A stretch of DNA of 64,000 bases from Thiohalocapsa sp963704155 (GTDB lineage: Bacteria; Pseudomonadota; Gammaproteobacteria; Chromatiales; Chromatiaceae): the NCBI GenBank assembly GCA_963704155.1, contig CAVPHF010000041.1, positions 1 through 64,000 on the forward strand, in the 5' to 3' direction. The position numbers were made by a program, and so were the translations under genes. The notes below the pieces were generated by a model. That model had not been told where the DNA came from and searched no databases. It was given only the letters and a program-made list of their open reading frames with translations. Below, piece by piece: positions 1 through 10,181 of the stretch (its first letter is position 1; the number at the start of each line of letters is the position of its first letter).

Positions 1-527
1 TCTCCAATGCGTGAAATGGCGATGTACTATTAGCGGCCGAGCGATGGCGTCAGCAGGTCGCGAATGCGCAGGTTGCAATGAAAGCCTTTCCAGATGACTA
101 CCTGGAGGTAAAGTATGAAGATCTTCTAGATAACCCCAGAGCCATTTTAGAAAGCCTGTGCGCTTTTCTCCAGGTTCCTTTCGATGAGTCAGTGACGCAA
201 TTAGGTGCGCCAGTTGAGAACCAAGGTGTCCAGAATTCACCGACTCGAACGTCGGCCGAAATAGTAAACCAGAACACGCGAAAGTATCTCGGCGCGTTCG
301 ATGATGTCGTGTTGAGAAGGATGGAAGAAATTGCCCTACCCATGATGCTGGAAAAAGGCTACCTGCCACATGCTAAAGCAATCGAGCACAAGCCTTTGGG
401 TAAGAGCGAAGCATTCTTCCGATCGAGGAAAGACGATATCTCTTCGGTTCTCTATCACCTGCACCGGTTCGGGTTGAAGAACGGGACACTCTTTTCGTTT
501 GAACGTTTCCGGATAGGGCGCATCTAG
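1..527 (+). pseudogene. Sulfotransferase-family gene, 3' part, probable frameshift
   Basis: The C-terminal part of a PAPS-dependent sulfotransferase-type protein enters from the left edge. The stretch around 'LEVKYEDLLDNP' (about 105-140) is the typical C-terminal sulfotransferase motif, followed by a helix ending in 'LQVPFD'. Read in frame 3, homologous-looking sequence extends upstream of the ATG at 78 ('LLAAERWRQQVANAQ', about 27-71), but that frame has a TGA at 12. Frame 1 reads 'SPMREMAMYY' up to a TAG at 31. Joining frame 1 to frame 3 near position 30 restores a continuous family-like reading, so I infer a one-base indel there. An independent short gene starting at 78 is possible but would lack the PAPS-binding loop. 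With the next gene it suggests the tail of a sulfated surface-polysaccharide locus. Confidence 0.5.
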
Positions 528-571
528 GCGCCTCTTGGGCGCGGGAATAGCCAGCCGAGTAGAGGTGGCAT

Positions 572-1594
572 GTGGCTTCGAAAGACATTAAAGACAGGAT
601 TCAACTTGCGTTGCCGATGTGGGCGATCGATCTCGTTTCGTCGGCGAGACTGATCCTTGGCATCGTTCCCAACTACGCATACGACATTGGAAGATTCTTG
701 CGGTACAGCGCATCAATTGCGCCGAATGCGACCCGCGCGAAGCTCGAAAGCCTATTGATCAAGGATTATCACAGGCTTGAAAAAGGCATGGCGTTGCCGA
801 ATCCAAGAAGTGATTTCGGGAAATTGGTTATCAGGCGGATCATGGAAAGACTGCCGAAATACGCCTGTGGGTTTGGCTGGGATGCCCATTGCTCGACGGT
901 CGTCAACGTGGTGAGAAGCTATATCGAATTTCGTGCGGCGCGAGGAGAACCGACAACTGAGATAGAAGAATGGCTGGGCGCGATGGAAGGATTGTCGTCC
1001 ACGAGCGGACAGCATACCGACGGCGGGATCTTAATGGTCGACAGTTCAGCACTGGCGAGAGCGACGAGCATTGATTTCGATGGATTCGCGAAGGCGCGGC
1101 ACAGCGTGAGATGCTTCACCGGGCGAAAATTGGACGACCAAGTCATTCGCGACGCTGTGGAAACAGCACGCTATTCGCCATCGGTATGTAACAGACAATC
1201 ATGGAAGGTGCATAGTTATGCCACTCCGGAAGAGATCGAGCAGCTATTAGAGTATCAGAACGGAAATCGGGGATTCGGCCAGCTCATCAGCCACTTGCTC
1301 GTCGTCTCAAGCGACCTCAGAACCTTTGAAGGCGTCGGCGAGCGCAATCAGTGCTATGTGGATGGGGGCCTATTTTGCATGTTGTTGGCCTTGGCACTGC
1401 ACGCTCAGGGTGTTGGAACCTGTTTTCTGAACTGGTCGGTCACAGGACGGACCGATCGGAAGTTCAAGCGCGCAGCCAGTATCGAGGGCAATGAAACGAT
1501 CGTGACCTTGATGGCGGTGGGTGAGTTCCCGACCAGGTTCCCGGTGGCGCAGTCACCTCGTAGGCCAACAGAGGAGATTTTGGTTACTCGATAG
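572..1594 (+). CDS. Nitroreductase-family protein with N-terminal extension
   Basis: A 340-residue protein. The C-terminal half (about 170-340) is a nitroreductase-type FMN fold: 'ARHSVRCFTGRKLDDQ' gives the RxSxRxF-like FMN phosphate site, 'ARYSPSVCNRQSWKVH' the SPSxxNxQPW-like segment, and 'VDGGLFCMLLALALHAQGVGTC' the dimer helix. The N-terminal about 170 residues are not part of the standard fold; they contain 'LLIKDYHRLEKGMALPNPRSDFG', which I associate with nitroreductase-like proteins in polysaccharide clusters. The start is GTG at 572, with AGAGG at 561-565 ahead of it; an ATG at 570 is out of frame. Substrate unknown. It lies 44 bases after the sulfotransferase remnant and probably shares its transcript. 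A hairpin at 1780-1802 follows. Confidence 0.75.
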   Translation: MASKDIKDRIQLALPMWAIDLVSSARLILGIVPNYAYDIGRFLRYSASIAPNATRAKLESLLIKDYHRLEKGMALPNPRSDFGKLVIRRIMERLPKYACGFGWDAHCSTVVNVVRSYIEFRAARGEPTTEIEEWLGAMEGLSSTSGQHTDGGILMVDSSALARATSIDFDGFAKARHSVRCFTGRKLDDQVIRDAVETARYSPSVCNRQSWKVHSYATPEEIEQLLEYQNGNRGFGQLISHLLVVSSDLRTFEGVGERNQCYVDGGLFCMLLALALHAQGVGTCFLNWSVTGRTDRKFKRAASIEGNETIVTLMAVGEFPTRFPVAQSPRRPTEEILVTR

Positions 1595-1779
1595 TTGCGC
1601 CCAAGTCCGTAATCTCTAAGCCCGTACTCAGGGAAACTCGCGAAGCGTTTCGAGGACCGGTGCGCGCATACTGCCACACCATCGCGCCCGGGTGGTGAGG
1701 CGCACAAGGAAGGGGAGTGTAAGGAAACCGCTCGAACTACCCGAGGAGCGAATTGCGCGCTGAGTCCTGGCAGCTCCAG

Positions 1780-1802
1780 AAGCGCTGATCTTCTCAGCGC
1801 TT
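1780..1802 (+). terminator. Probable intrinsic terminator after the nitroreductase gene
   Basis: A perfect 9-bp stem, AAGCGCTGA (1780-1788) and TCAGCGCTT (1794-1802), with a five-base loop TCTTC, followed by TCC on the plus strand. The T tract is short. It lies between convergent genes, 185 bases after the nitroreductase stop and 24 bases beyond the 3' end of the opposing pseudogene, so it may serve mainly the plus-strand gene. Confidence 0.5.
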
Positions 1803-1825
1803 TCCGCTTGTTATCAAGGATGCTC

Positions 1826-4800
1826 CTATTCCGGAGACACATATAGCGAGTCGAAGTGCGCGCCCCTGTTGCCCCAGCTGTAGAACGCGACGGTGCCGGT
1901 GGCGTGCGTTGCATCATTGACTGAGAACACCAGCGTCACCGTCGATGCGCACTTCGATGAGGTCACCGGAGGCCACGATCTCGATCTGGTAGGTCTGATC
2001 TTGCACGTAGGTGACATTGTCCTCTGCGAGCTGCACGAAGCTGCCGTTGACCTTCTTCACCAGACGACGGTAGCTGCGCTGCTGGTCCCAGGAGAAGCGG
2101 TAGTAGTTGTCGCCGTCCGCCACGCGGAACATCAGACCCAGTGCGTCGTCATCGCTCGAGCGCTAGGGTGAAGCTGGCACGGTAGTCGCTCCAGCCATAA
2201 CCGCCGTCGTAGACGGCGTAGGTACGGGCTTGGGCAGCAGACTGCCGCTGGTCGAGCCACCGTGGATGTTGCTTGACTGTACCAGCGTCCCGCTCGCCGC
2301 CGACCAGGCCGAGGGTGCATTTACCGTGCCTTCGTCGATCACTGTCCAGCCGCTCAGGGTGCCGTGACTGAAGTCTTCTTGCAGCAGCGCCGGTGGCGCA
2401 TCGGCATCATTGACGGTGACAACGACGCTGTCGCTGACCGTCGCCTCGCCGTCTGTGACCGCGACCGTCAGTGTGTAGCTGGTCGGTGCCGAGACGTCCG
2501 GCGGTGTAAAGATCGGGCTCGCGCTGCTCGCGTCGTCCAGGCTACCGTCCGCTGGGTTCACCGTCCACTGGTAGGTCAGTGCCGCGTTGGGGGCGTCGTC
2601 GGGGTCGTCGGCAACGACCGTGAGTTGGCTGCTGTCGGTGTCGAGAATATTCGCCGGGGCGGCGCTCACACTCGCGATCAGCGGAGCGCGGTTACCACTA
2701 GCGAGATCGGTGATGCGAATGTCATCGAAGCGCGCGCCGACGTTGCCCCAGGCGTAAGTGGCGATGGTGCCTTGAGTCAGGTCGGCATCAGTCACGGAGA
2801 AGATCAGCGCCCCGTCGATGCGAACCTCGATCAGGTCGCCGGCCGCGAGGATCTCCACCTGGTAGGTCTGGCCCTGAGCATAGGGTAACGCGTCTTCCGC
2901 GAGCAGCGTGAACACGCCGCCGACCTTCTTCACCAACCGCCGATAGCTGCGCTGCTTGTCCCAGGAAAAACGGTAGTAGTTATCTGCATCCTGCATCCTG
3001 AACATCAAGCCAATCGCATCGTCGTCGTCCGAGCTCAATGCAAGGGTCGTGCTGTAGTCGCTCCAGCCATTGCCGCCCTCGTAAACGGCGAAGCTGCCTG
3101 GCTTGGGAAGCGAGGCCGCGTTGGTGGGGTCGCCACCGTGGATGTTGCTGTTCTGCACCAGGACGGCGCTGTTCGCCGACCATGCCGACGGCGCGTTGGC
3201 GGCGCCCTCATCGACGATGCGCCAGCCGGCGAGGCTGCCGCTCGCGAAGTCCTCTTCCAACAGCGATGTGCCGACAGTGAGCGTGGCGGTGACCATTGCC
3301 GTTTCGCCCGCATCGTTCGTTACCGACAGAGCGACCAGATAGCTCCCTGGCTCCGTATAGGCGTGAATTGGATCCTGAACGGTCGATGCATTGCCATCTC
3401 CAAAGTCCCAGGTCCAGGCGACGAGGCTGCCGTCGCCGCCGACGGATTGGTCAGTGAACGCACATGTCAGCGCAGTGCAGCTAAAGTCGAAGTCCGCAAC
3501 GGGAGAGGGGTTAGGGACGACAACAGTCACCTCCGCCGTCGCAGAAGTGGTGGCGCCACCGTCGTCCGTCACGCTCAGGGTGACCGTGTAAGCGCCAGCG
3601 CTGGTATAGCTGTGGTCTGCATCTTGCGTCTGTGCCGTGCTGCCATCGCCGAAGTCCCAGGTCCAATCGACGACAGTGCCGTCGCTGTCGCTGGAGTTAT
3701 CGGTGAAGGTGCAATCAAGCCGGAGGCAGAGGAAATCGAAGTCAGCCCGCGGAGGAATGTTGAGGTCGATAGGATCATCCGTCGCGTACCACGGCTTATA
3801 GACAAAGACGTCGCCCGAAAATGGGTCGATGACCCCAATGTAGGCCCGCTCTTCTTCGAGGTACATCCACTTGCCGAACACACCGGTGTAGAAGCGCGGT
3901 ATTGCCGGTCCAATTCCGGATCGGTCGAATTTGCTGCATCGTCCACCCGTCTGGCCCCAAGCTCGCGGGTGGCAAGAGCAACCAGAGATTACTACTCCCT
4001 GACCAGAGTATAAATCCTCCCACGTTTGGATCAAACGCCATACCGTGAAAGTCGACTCTGGCATCGAGTGGAACACCACTCAGATTCTGCGGCGAAAACC
4101 GGATCGCTCTATTACCGGAACCGGCAGCAGCAATGTCCCAGTAGGAAAACGAGTCTCTCAATGTTTTGACGAAGATGTTCCGAACAGGATCATAATCGCC
4201 AGCGCCCGGGCCGTCGTGCCCTGTCTTGGATCGCCTACCGATGTACTCCCAGGTATCTTGACCGGGATCATCTGGGTCGTGCACGGTATAGCGATACAAA
4301 TGATCGAAATTCGTCGAAAAAAGAACGACATCTTTGCCATTATCATTTATATAAGCTGTGACGCCGTGCTTACCATGTCCACGAGAGTTGTCCCGATTCT
4401 CCCACATCTCACCGCCGACGACATCTGGATACAGGAAGGGGTTTACGTGAGAGCCGGTTATTCCCGAAACGCGATCTGAATCAGCTCGTGCCGGATCAAA
4501 GAAGTAGGGGCCCGTAAACCCGCCATCGATCGGGTCGCGCCAGGAAGAGCCTTCCCGGGAAACACCCATGATTGCAACACGATCGGCAACCTCAAGATAG
4601 ACGACATTATCCCAGCTTTCGCCGGATGTCGGCGCATTAAAGATTCCGTCGACTGTGGTTACCCCGCCGTAATCTCTTGTAACCTCGCTCGGTAGCGCTC
4701 CCCGCCTCCATAGTCCGGTGTGGGCATCAAATATATAAAACTCGTTGCCCTCTTCTTTACCGATATCACCTCCCCATATCATCAACGCCTTGCGTTTGCT

Positions 4801-5043
4801 GTCCCATGCGGCTCCGCTCCATGCACTAATGTTGCTGTGGGGCGAGGCCGTGGTGGGCCGCTGATCCATCGGTGTCCATACATCCTGGAACTCGTTGGCG
4901 TTGAGTCTTGCCCAGCTATTGGCGGGCATGCTGTCCAGAGTATCGTGCAGAACTGAAGCCTGGGTCGCCAAAGGCAATAGAGCCATAGGCAATAGAGATA
5001 GACAGGCACTTACCGCCACCGCCCGCAGCTGTTTGCTGTTCAT
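1826..5043 (-). pseudogene. Secreted kelch-like/PKD/lectin-fold repeat protein, multiply frameshifted
   Basis: The reading starts at ATG 5043, behind AAAGGGG at good spacing, with a signal peptide (MNSKQLRAVAV...ATQAS). About 350 residues of a galactose-oxidase/kelch-like propeller follow ('AWDSKRKALMIWGGD', 'DFHGMAFDPNVGGFILWSG'), then two PKD domains ('WTWDFGDGS', 'WTWDFGDGN'), a concanavalin-like module ('LLEEDFASGSLAGW'), an Ig-like module and a second lectin-like module. The frame changes about 3900. Comparison with the near-identical modules in the neighbouring protease gene shows three more indels: a missing C after 2225, an extra G about 2162 and an extra C about 1933. Four shifts in 3.2 kb against none in the 4.8-kb neighbour suggests decay, although assembly error in a repeat region is possible. 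Product unlikely to be full length. Domain calls are by pattern. Confidence 0.75.
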
Positions 5044-5393
5044 GATAACCCCTTTGTCCATGTAGCTTTTATGCCGAGCCGGGCGGCCGTCGTTGATACA
5101 AGTTGCCCAAATAAGGGCAACAACAGGATCGCGATTTGAGGCGCACAAATGTCCGCTGAGGCAGCACTGAATAACTCAGCGCTTCTTCTGAGGGACTAGA
5201 TGCTCCACCCTGTCCAGCCGCCTAAGCAACTGAAAAACTAGGGTATCGACTAGCCTCGCGAGGTACTGACCAGGACCGGTTCCGTGGTGGTTTCCAGCCA
5301 GGATGGCGAGTGGCTCCGCGTCTTTCGCAGACAATACTCCAGAGCCGGCACTGTATCAACGCACGCTGATTAGATTGGCATCAATGCGCACCG
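5044..5393 (-). other. Intergenic leader of the kelch/PKD gene with hairpins
   Basis: A 350-base gap with no convincing gene. It holds a perfect 7-bp hairpin GTTGCCC/GGGCAAC (5102-5108 and 5115-5121, loop AAATAA) 60-80 bases upstream of the ATG at 5043, and a second stem CGCTGAG/CTCAGCG (5154-5160 and 5175-5181). The second could end transcription of the upstream protease gene or be an operator. There is no clear T tract. Confidence 0.4.
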
Positions 5394-8300
5394 TCAGTCG
5401 AGTCCCATGACGACGATGTCATCGAAGCGCGCTCCGACGACGCCCCAGCTGTAGGCACCAATACTGCCGTGGCTGAGCGCGTTGTCGGTGACCGAGAACA
5501 CCAACGCGTCGTCGATACGCAACTCGATTTGATTACCTCGCACCAGCAGGTCCAGCCGGTAGTTTTGACCCTGTACGTAGGGCGCGGCATCCTCGGCCAA
5601 GGGCGTAAACACACCACCGATGTTCTTCACTAACCTCCGGTAACGCCGCTGCTTGTCCCAAGAGAAGCGGTAGTAGTGATTGGCGCCTTGCACGCGGAAC
5701 ATCAGCCCGATGGCATCATCGTCATCCGAACGCAGCTTCAGGGTCGCGCGGTAGTCGCTCCAGCTATAGCCGCCGTCGTAGACGGCGTAGGTACCGGGCT
5801 TGGGCAGCAGACTGCCGCTGGTCGAGCCACCGTGGATGTTGCTTGACTGTACCAGCGTCCCGCTCGCCGCCGACCAGGCCGAGGGTGCATTTACCGTGCC
5901 TTCGTCGATCACTGTCCAGCCGCTCAGGGTGCCGTTACTGAAGTCTTCTTGCAGCAGCGCCGGCGGCGCATCGGCATCATTGACGGTGACAACGACGCTG
6001 TCGCTGACCGTCGCCTCGCCGTCTGTGACCGCGACCGTGAGTGTGTAGCTGGTCGGTGCCGAGACGTCCGGCGGTGTAAAGATCGGGCTCGCGCTGCTCG
6101 CGTCGTCCAGGCTACCGTCCGCCGGGCTCACCGTCCACTGGTAGGTCAGTGCCGCGTTGGGGGCGTCGTCGGGGTCGTCGGCAACGACCGTGAGTTGGCT
6201 GCTGTCGGTGTCGAGAATACTCGCCGGGGCGGCGCTCACCGAGGCGATCACCGGTGGTTGGTTAGGCAGGCTGCCACTCAGGTTGTCGACCCGCAGGTCA
6301 TCGAACCGCGCTGCCGTATTGGCCCAGCTGTAGAAGGCGACGGTGCCGGTGGCGTGCGTTGCGTCGTTGACTGAGAACACCAGGTCGCCGTCGATGCGCA
6401 CCTCGATCAGGTCGCCGGAAGCCAGGATCTCGACCTGGTAGGTCTGGTCTTGCGCGTAGGTGACGCTGTCCTCTGCCAGCAGCACGAAGCTGCCGTTGAC
6501 CTTCTTCACCAGACGACGGTAACTGCGCTGCTGGTCCCAGGAGAAGCGGTAGTAGTTGTCCCCGTCGCCCACACGGAACATCAGACCCAGTGCATCGTCA
6601 TCGCTCGAGCCTAGGGTAAAGCTGGCACGGTAGTCGCTCCAGCCATAACCGCCGTCGTAGACGGCGTAGGTACCGGGCTTGGGCAGCAGACTGCCGCTGG
6701 TCGAGCCACCGTGGATGTTGCTTGACTGTACCAGCGTCCCGCTCGCCGCCGACCAGGCCGAGGGTGCATTTACCGTGCCTTCGTCGATCACTGTCCAGCC
6801 GCTCAGGGTGCCGTGACTGAAGTCTTCTTGCAGCAGCGCCGGCGGCGCATCGGCATCATTGACGGTGACAACGACGCTGTCGCTGACCGTCGCCTCGCCG
6901 TCTGTGACCGCAACCGTCAGTGTGTAGCTGGTCGGTGCCGAGACGTCCGGCGGTGTGAAGATCGGGCTCGCGCTGCTCGCGTCGTCCAGGCTACCGTCCG
7001 CCGGGCTCACCGTCCACTGGTAGGTCAGTGCCGCGTTGGGGCCGTCGTCGGGGTCGTCGGCAACGACCGTGAGTTGGCTGCTGTCGGTGTCGAGAATACT
7101 CGCCGGGGCGGCGCTCACCGAGGTGATCACCGGTGGTTGATTCGGCAGGCTGCCACTCAGGTTGTCGACCCGCAGGTCATCGAACCGCGCTGCCGTATTG
7201 GCCCAGCTGTAGAAGGCGACGGTGCCGGTGGCGTGCGTTGCGTCGTTGACTGAGAACACCAGGTCGCCGTCGATGCGCACCTCGATCAGGTCGCCGGAAG
7301 CCAGGATCTCGACCTGGTAGGTCTGGTCTTGCGCGTAGGTGACGCTGTCCTCTGCCAGCAGCACGAAGCTGCCGTTGACCTTCTTCACCAGACGACGGTA
7401 ACTGCGCTGCTGGTCCCAGGAGAAGCGGTAGTAGTTGTCCCCGTCGCCCACACGGAACATCAGACCCAGTGCATCGTCATCGCTCGAGCCTAGGGTAAAG
7501 CTGGCACGGTAGTCGCTCCAGCCATAACCGCCGTCGTAGACGGCGTAGGTACCGGGCTTGGGCAGCAGACTGCCGCTGGTCGAGCCACCGTGGATGTTGC
7601 TTGACTGTACCAGCGTCCCGCTCGCCGCCGACCAGGCCGAGGGTGCATTTACCGTGCCTTCGTCGATCACTGTCCAGCCGCTCAGCGTGCCGTTACTGAA
7701 GTCTTCTTGCAGCAGTTGTTCTGCTGGGGTGTTGGTGTTGACCGTCGCGGATGTGCTGTCGCTGGCGCCGCCTTGGTCGGTGACAGTCAGCGCGACAGTA
7801 TAGCTGCCCGCCGCCGCGTAGGTGTGTGTGGGGTCGCTGCCGCTGCCGGTATTGCCATCACCAAAGTCCCACGCCCAGGTGACGACGCCGCCGTCGCTGT
7901 CGGTGGATTGATCGCCAAAGGTGCAGCTCAGCCCCGCGCAGCTGACAACAAAGTCCGCCACCGGCGGAAGATTGGGAGCGACAACGGTCACATCGGCGGT
8001 CGCGAGGCTGCTCGCTCCGTCATCGTCCGTGACGGTCAGGCTCACGCTGTAGGTACCGGCGCCCGCATAGCTGTGGCTCGCGCCTTGCGTCTGCGCGCTG
8101 GCGCCGTCACCGAAATCCCAGGCCCAGGCGACCAGCGTGCCGTCGCTGTCGCTGGAGGCATCGATGAAGGTGCAGCTTAGATCCGTGCAGCTGGGCTCGA
8201 AGTCGGCGGTTGGCGGGCTATTCGGCTCCCGGCTGGCAACGAGCTCAAAGCGAACGGCATCGGCCGCGACGCGTCCGCCGGCCAGATCGGACAGTTCGAC

Positions 8301-10181
8301 GGATCCATTGGTGCCCGCGTCGAAATCGTAAACGCCCAGATCCTGCCAAAGGCCGGCATCAACCGTCTGATCGACGAACTGCGAGTCTGATCCGCCCGCG
8401 TATGCGATGCGCACGTCGATCGCGGTTCCGTTGCCGCTGAGCACGGGCCAGATAGCCGAAACACGATAGGTCCCGGCTTGCGGAAGGTCGGGTGCAAAGC
8501 GGATGGTATTGGCCGCCGAGGAGCTGCCCTGGTGAGCGGTACCGCCGAATGCGTAGACGTTGCTCGTCTGCGATAGCGAACCCGCGACGACCGTCATGTC
8601 GGCACTGTTGAGTTCGTTGTCGACAATGATGGTGACCGGGGGTGTTTCGTCGATCTCTTCCAGCGCCGCATCCACTTGGATGCGCGGCACCTGGAAACGC
8701 CCTTCTGTCATGCCGGCGCCGGTCTGTTGCAGCGCTGAGACCAGGTTGCCGATGCTGACGTCGACGCCGAGGTCAGCGGCCTTTTGCTTAAGGACGGCCA
8801 TGGCGCCGGCGACGTGCGGGGTGGCCATCGACGTGCCGTTCCAGGTGGCGGTTCCGGTGCCGGGGACGGATGAGGTGATGCTGCTGCCAGGGGCGTGCAG
8901 GCTGAGCGCGGCGGACTCGTTAGAGAAGCTTGAGATGGCGTCAGTGTCGTCGGTCGAGCCGACGCTGACCGCCGTCGAAATGCAGGCGGGGGACGAGATT
9001 CCGTTCGACGAGTAGTTGTTGCCGGCCGCAATGACGGTGGCGATACCGACCGCGCGCAGGTCGTCGATGACGGCCTTCATCGCGGCATCGCTGATATCAC
9101 AGGCGGCGGTGGAACTCTGCACGCTGCCGCCGAGGCTCATGTTGACGGCGGCGATATTGTGCTCGGCGCTGAGCGCGAGGACATGCTCCAGGCCGGCGAT
9201 GATGTCGGAGTCGTAGGCGATGACTTCATCGACATTGTCATTGTCGTAATCGTATTTAACGAACACCTGCACCGGGATGATGCCGGCCTGCGGCGCGACG
9301 CCGATCTGGCTGCCGTTGCCGGCGGCAATGCCGGCGACATGGGTACCGTGGCTGCAGCCGCTGCTGCAGGGCTCGGCAGCGCCTATTCCGCAGGCGGAGT
9401 TGCTGATGGGATTGCCGCTGGCGTCGGTGCAGGCAGGCAGCACAGAAGGACAAAGCGAGGTCGCCCACCAGGCGCTGGTTCCGGAGAAGCAGGCGGCGGC
9501 CTCAGCGACGATGTTACCGGCGAGCATGGGATGGCCGCTGTCGATGCCGGTGTCGAGGATGGCGACCGCCTGGCCGAGGCCGTCCCAGCCCAGATTGCGC
9601 GCGATATCGCCGCCAATGTGCGGAACGCTGGAGCTGAGGTCGGCGACATTGACGCTGTCTTCCTGAATATCGAGCACCTCGGGCATGGCCTGGAGTTCGG
9701 CAAGCAACTGCTCGTCGGCGGCCATGGCGGCAAAGGGGATGAACTTGAAGCGTTTGATGTCCCTGGGAGCCAGGTTCAGCCGGTCGGAAACGCGCTGCTG
9801 GGCGCGGGCGATCGTACGCTGGCGACGTTCGAGGGCTTTGGATTTAGCATCGAGGCCAGCGCGACCTGCGCGGGTGAACATGGCCGCCGGGATATCGGTG
9901 TCCACGGCGAGACGGACGATGACCGGCACGAGCCCCCGCTCGCGCGCCTTCGCGACCAGCGCTGCATGGCTGCGGCCTTTGCTCGACCGACCAGGATCAA
10001 GGTATGGAAAGGACTCGGGATTTGCTCCTTGTTCGAGCGCCGAGCCTTGTCCAGAACCCTGTCCCAACGCCGACTCAGGCTCGGACCGCAGATCGATCCC
10101 TTGCGCCGGCACGGATGCCGCGGCAACGGCGAACAATAGCGTTGTCAGTATGGATGCCAGTGTTGCTGTGCGGATGTTCAT
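5394..10181 (-). CDS. Secreted subtilisin-family (S8) protease with PKD and lectin-like repeats
   Basis: A 1595-residue exported serine protease. It has a signal peptide (residues 1-27), then a propeptide with a Gly/Gln/Ser-rich stretch (about 35-55). The S8 domain (about 185-505) has the catalytic triad D210 ('AILDTGID'), H278 ('CSHGTHVAG') and S451 ('NGTSMATPHVAG'), with oxyanion N388. A golvesin-like beta domain (about 514-648) follows, then two PKD domains (about 656-735 and 740-815, each with 'AWDFGDG'). After these come three lectin-like modules ('LLQEDFSNGTLSGW') separated by Ig-like linkers ('SVSAAPASILDTDSSQL'). The linker plus module unit repeats every 293 residues. No C-terminal sorting tag is visible. 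It probably acts outside the cell, with the repeats binding polymer. It neighbours a decayed paralogue sharing the same modules. Confidence 0.9.
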   Translation of the reverse strand: MNIRTATLASILTTLLFAVAAASVPAQGIDLRSEPESALGQGSGQGSALEQGANPESFPYLDPGRSSKGRSHAALVAKARERGLVPVIVRLAVDTDIPAAMFTRAGRAGLDAKSKALERRQRTIARAQQRVSDRLNLAPRDIKRFKFIPFAAMAADEQLLAELQAMPEVLDIQEDSVNVADLSSSVPHIGGDIARNLGWDGLGQAVAILDTGIDSGHPMLAGNIVAEAAACFSGTSAWWATSLCPSVLPACTDASGNPISNSACGIGAAEPCSSGCSHGTHVAGIAAGNGSQIGVAPQAGIIPVQVFVKYDYDNDNVDEVIAYDSDIIAGLEHVLALSAEHNIAAVNMSLGGSVQSSTAACDISDAAMKAVIDDLRAVGIATVIAAGNNYSSNGISSPACISTAVSVGSTDDTDAISSFSNESAALSLHAPGSSITSSVPGTGTATWNGTSMATPHVAGAMAVLKQKAADLGVDVSIGNLVSALQQTGAGMTEGRFQVPRIQVDAALEEIDETPPVTIIVDNELNSADMTVVAGSLSQTSNVYAFGGTAHQGSSSAANTIRFAPDLPQAGTYRVSAIWPVLSGNGTAIDVRIAYAGGSDSQFVDQTVDAGLWQDLGVYDFDAGTNGSVELSDLAGGRVAADAVRFELVASREPNSPPTADFEPSCTDLSCTFIDASSDSDGTLVAWAWDFGDGASAQTQGASHSYAGAGTYSVSLTVTDDDGASSLATADVTVVAPNLPPVADFVVSCAGLSCTFGDQSTDSDGGVVTWAWDFGDGNTGSGSDPTHTYAAAGSYTVALTVTDQGGASDSTSATVNTNTPAEQLLQEDFSNGTLSGWTVIDEGTVNAPSAWSAASGTLVQSSNIHGGSTSGSLLPKPGTYAVYDGGYGWSDYRASFTLGSSDDDALGLMFRVGDGDNYYRFSWDQQRSYRRLVKKVNGSFVLLAEDSVTYAQDQTYQVEILASGDLIEVRIDGDLVFSVNDATHATGTVAFYSWANTAARFDDLRVDNLSGSLPNQPPVITSVSAAPASILDTDSSQLTVVADDPDDGPNAALTYQWTVSPADGSLDDASSASPIFTPPDVSAPTSYTLTVAVTDGEATVSDSVVVTVNDADAPPALLQEDFSHGTLSGWTVIDEGTVNAPSAWSAASGTLVQSSNIHGGSTSGSLLPKPGTYAVYDGGYGWSDYRASFTLGSSDDDALGLMFRVGDGDNYYRFSWDQQRSYRRLVKKVNGSFVLLAEDSVTYAQDQTYQVEILASGDLIEVRIDGDLVFSVNDATHATGTVAFYSWANTAARFDDLRVDNLSGSLPNQPPVIASVSAAPASILDTDSSQLTVVADDPDDAPNAALTYQWTVSPADGSLDDASSASPIFTPPDVSAPTSYTLTVAVTDGEATVSDSVVVTVNDADAPPALLQEDFSNGTLSGWTVIDEGTVNAPSAWSAASGTLVQSSNIHGGSTSGSLLPKPGTYAVYDGGYSWSDYRATLKLRSDDDDAIGLMFRVQGANHYYRFSWDKQRRYRRLVKNIGGVFTPLAEDAAPYVQGQNYRLDLLVRGNQIELRIDDALVFSVTDNALSHGSIGAYSWGVVGARFDDIVVMGLD
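5941..7698 (-). repeat. Two tandem 879-bp coding repeats in the protease gene
   Basis: The marker AAGTCTTCTTGCAGCAG recurs at 5941, 6820 and 7699, exactly 879 bases (293 codons) apart. The units 5941-6819 and 6820-7698 are almost identical at the DNA level, differing by scattered single bases. A partial third copy lies at about 5760-5940, and part of the unit (lectin module end plus Ig-like linker) reappears at about 1850-2690 in the neighbouring pseudogene. Such near-identity points to recent duplication or ongoing gene conversion and makes the copy number prone to change. Confidence 0.9.

Noticed and set aside
3138..4013. Plus-strand frame of 291 residues
   Set aside because: Antisense to the PKD and lectin modules; similar antisense frames recur over each repeat copy, as expected from the shared sequence.
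5941..7698. CRISPR-like interpretation of the regular repeats
   Set aside because: The units are 879 bases, coding and adjacent without spacers; the heptamer arrays also lack repeat-spacer structure.
9159..10139. Open frame of 326 residues on the plus strand
   Set aside because: It is exactly antisense to the protease N-terminal and catalytic regions and has no family resemblance; GC-rich antisense frames are commonly open.
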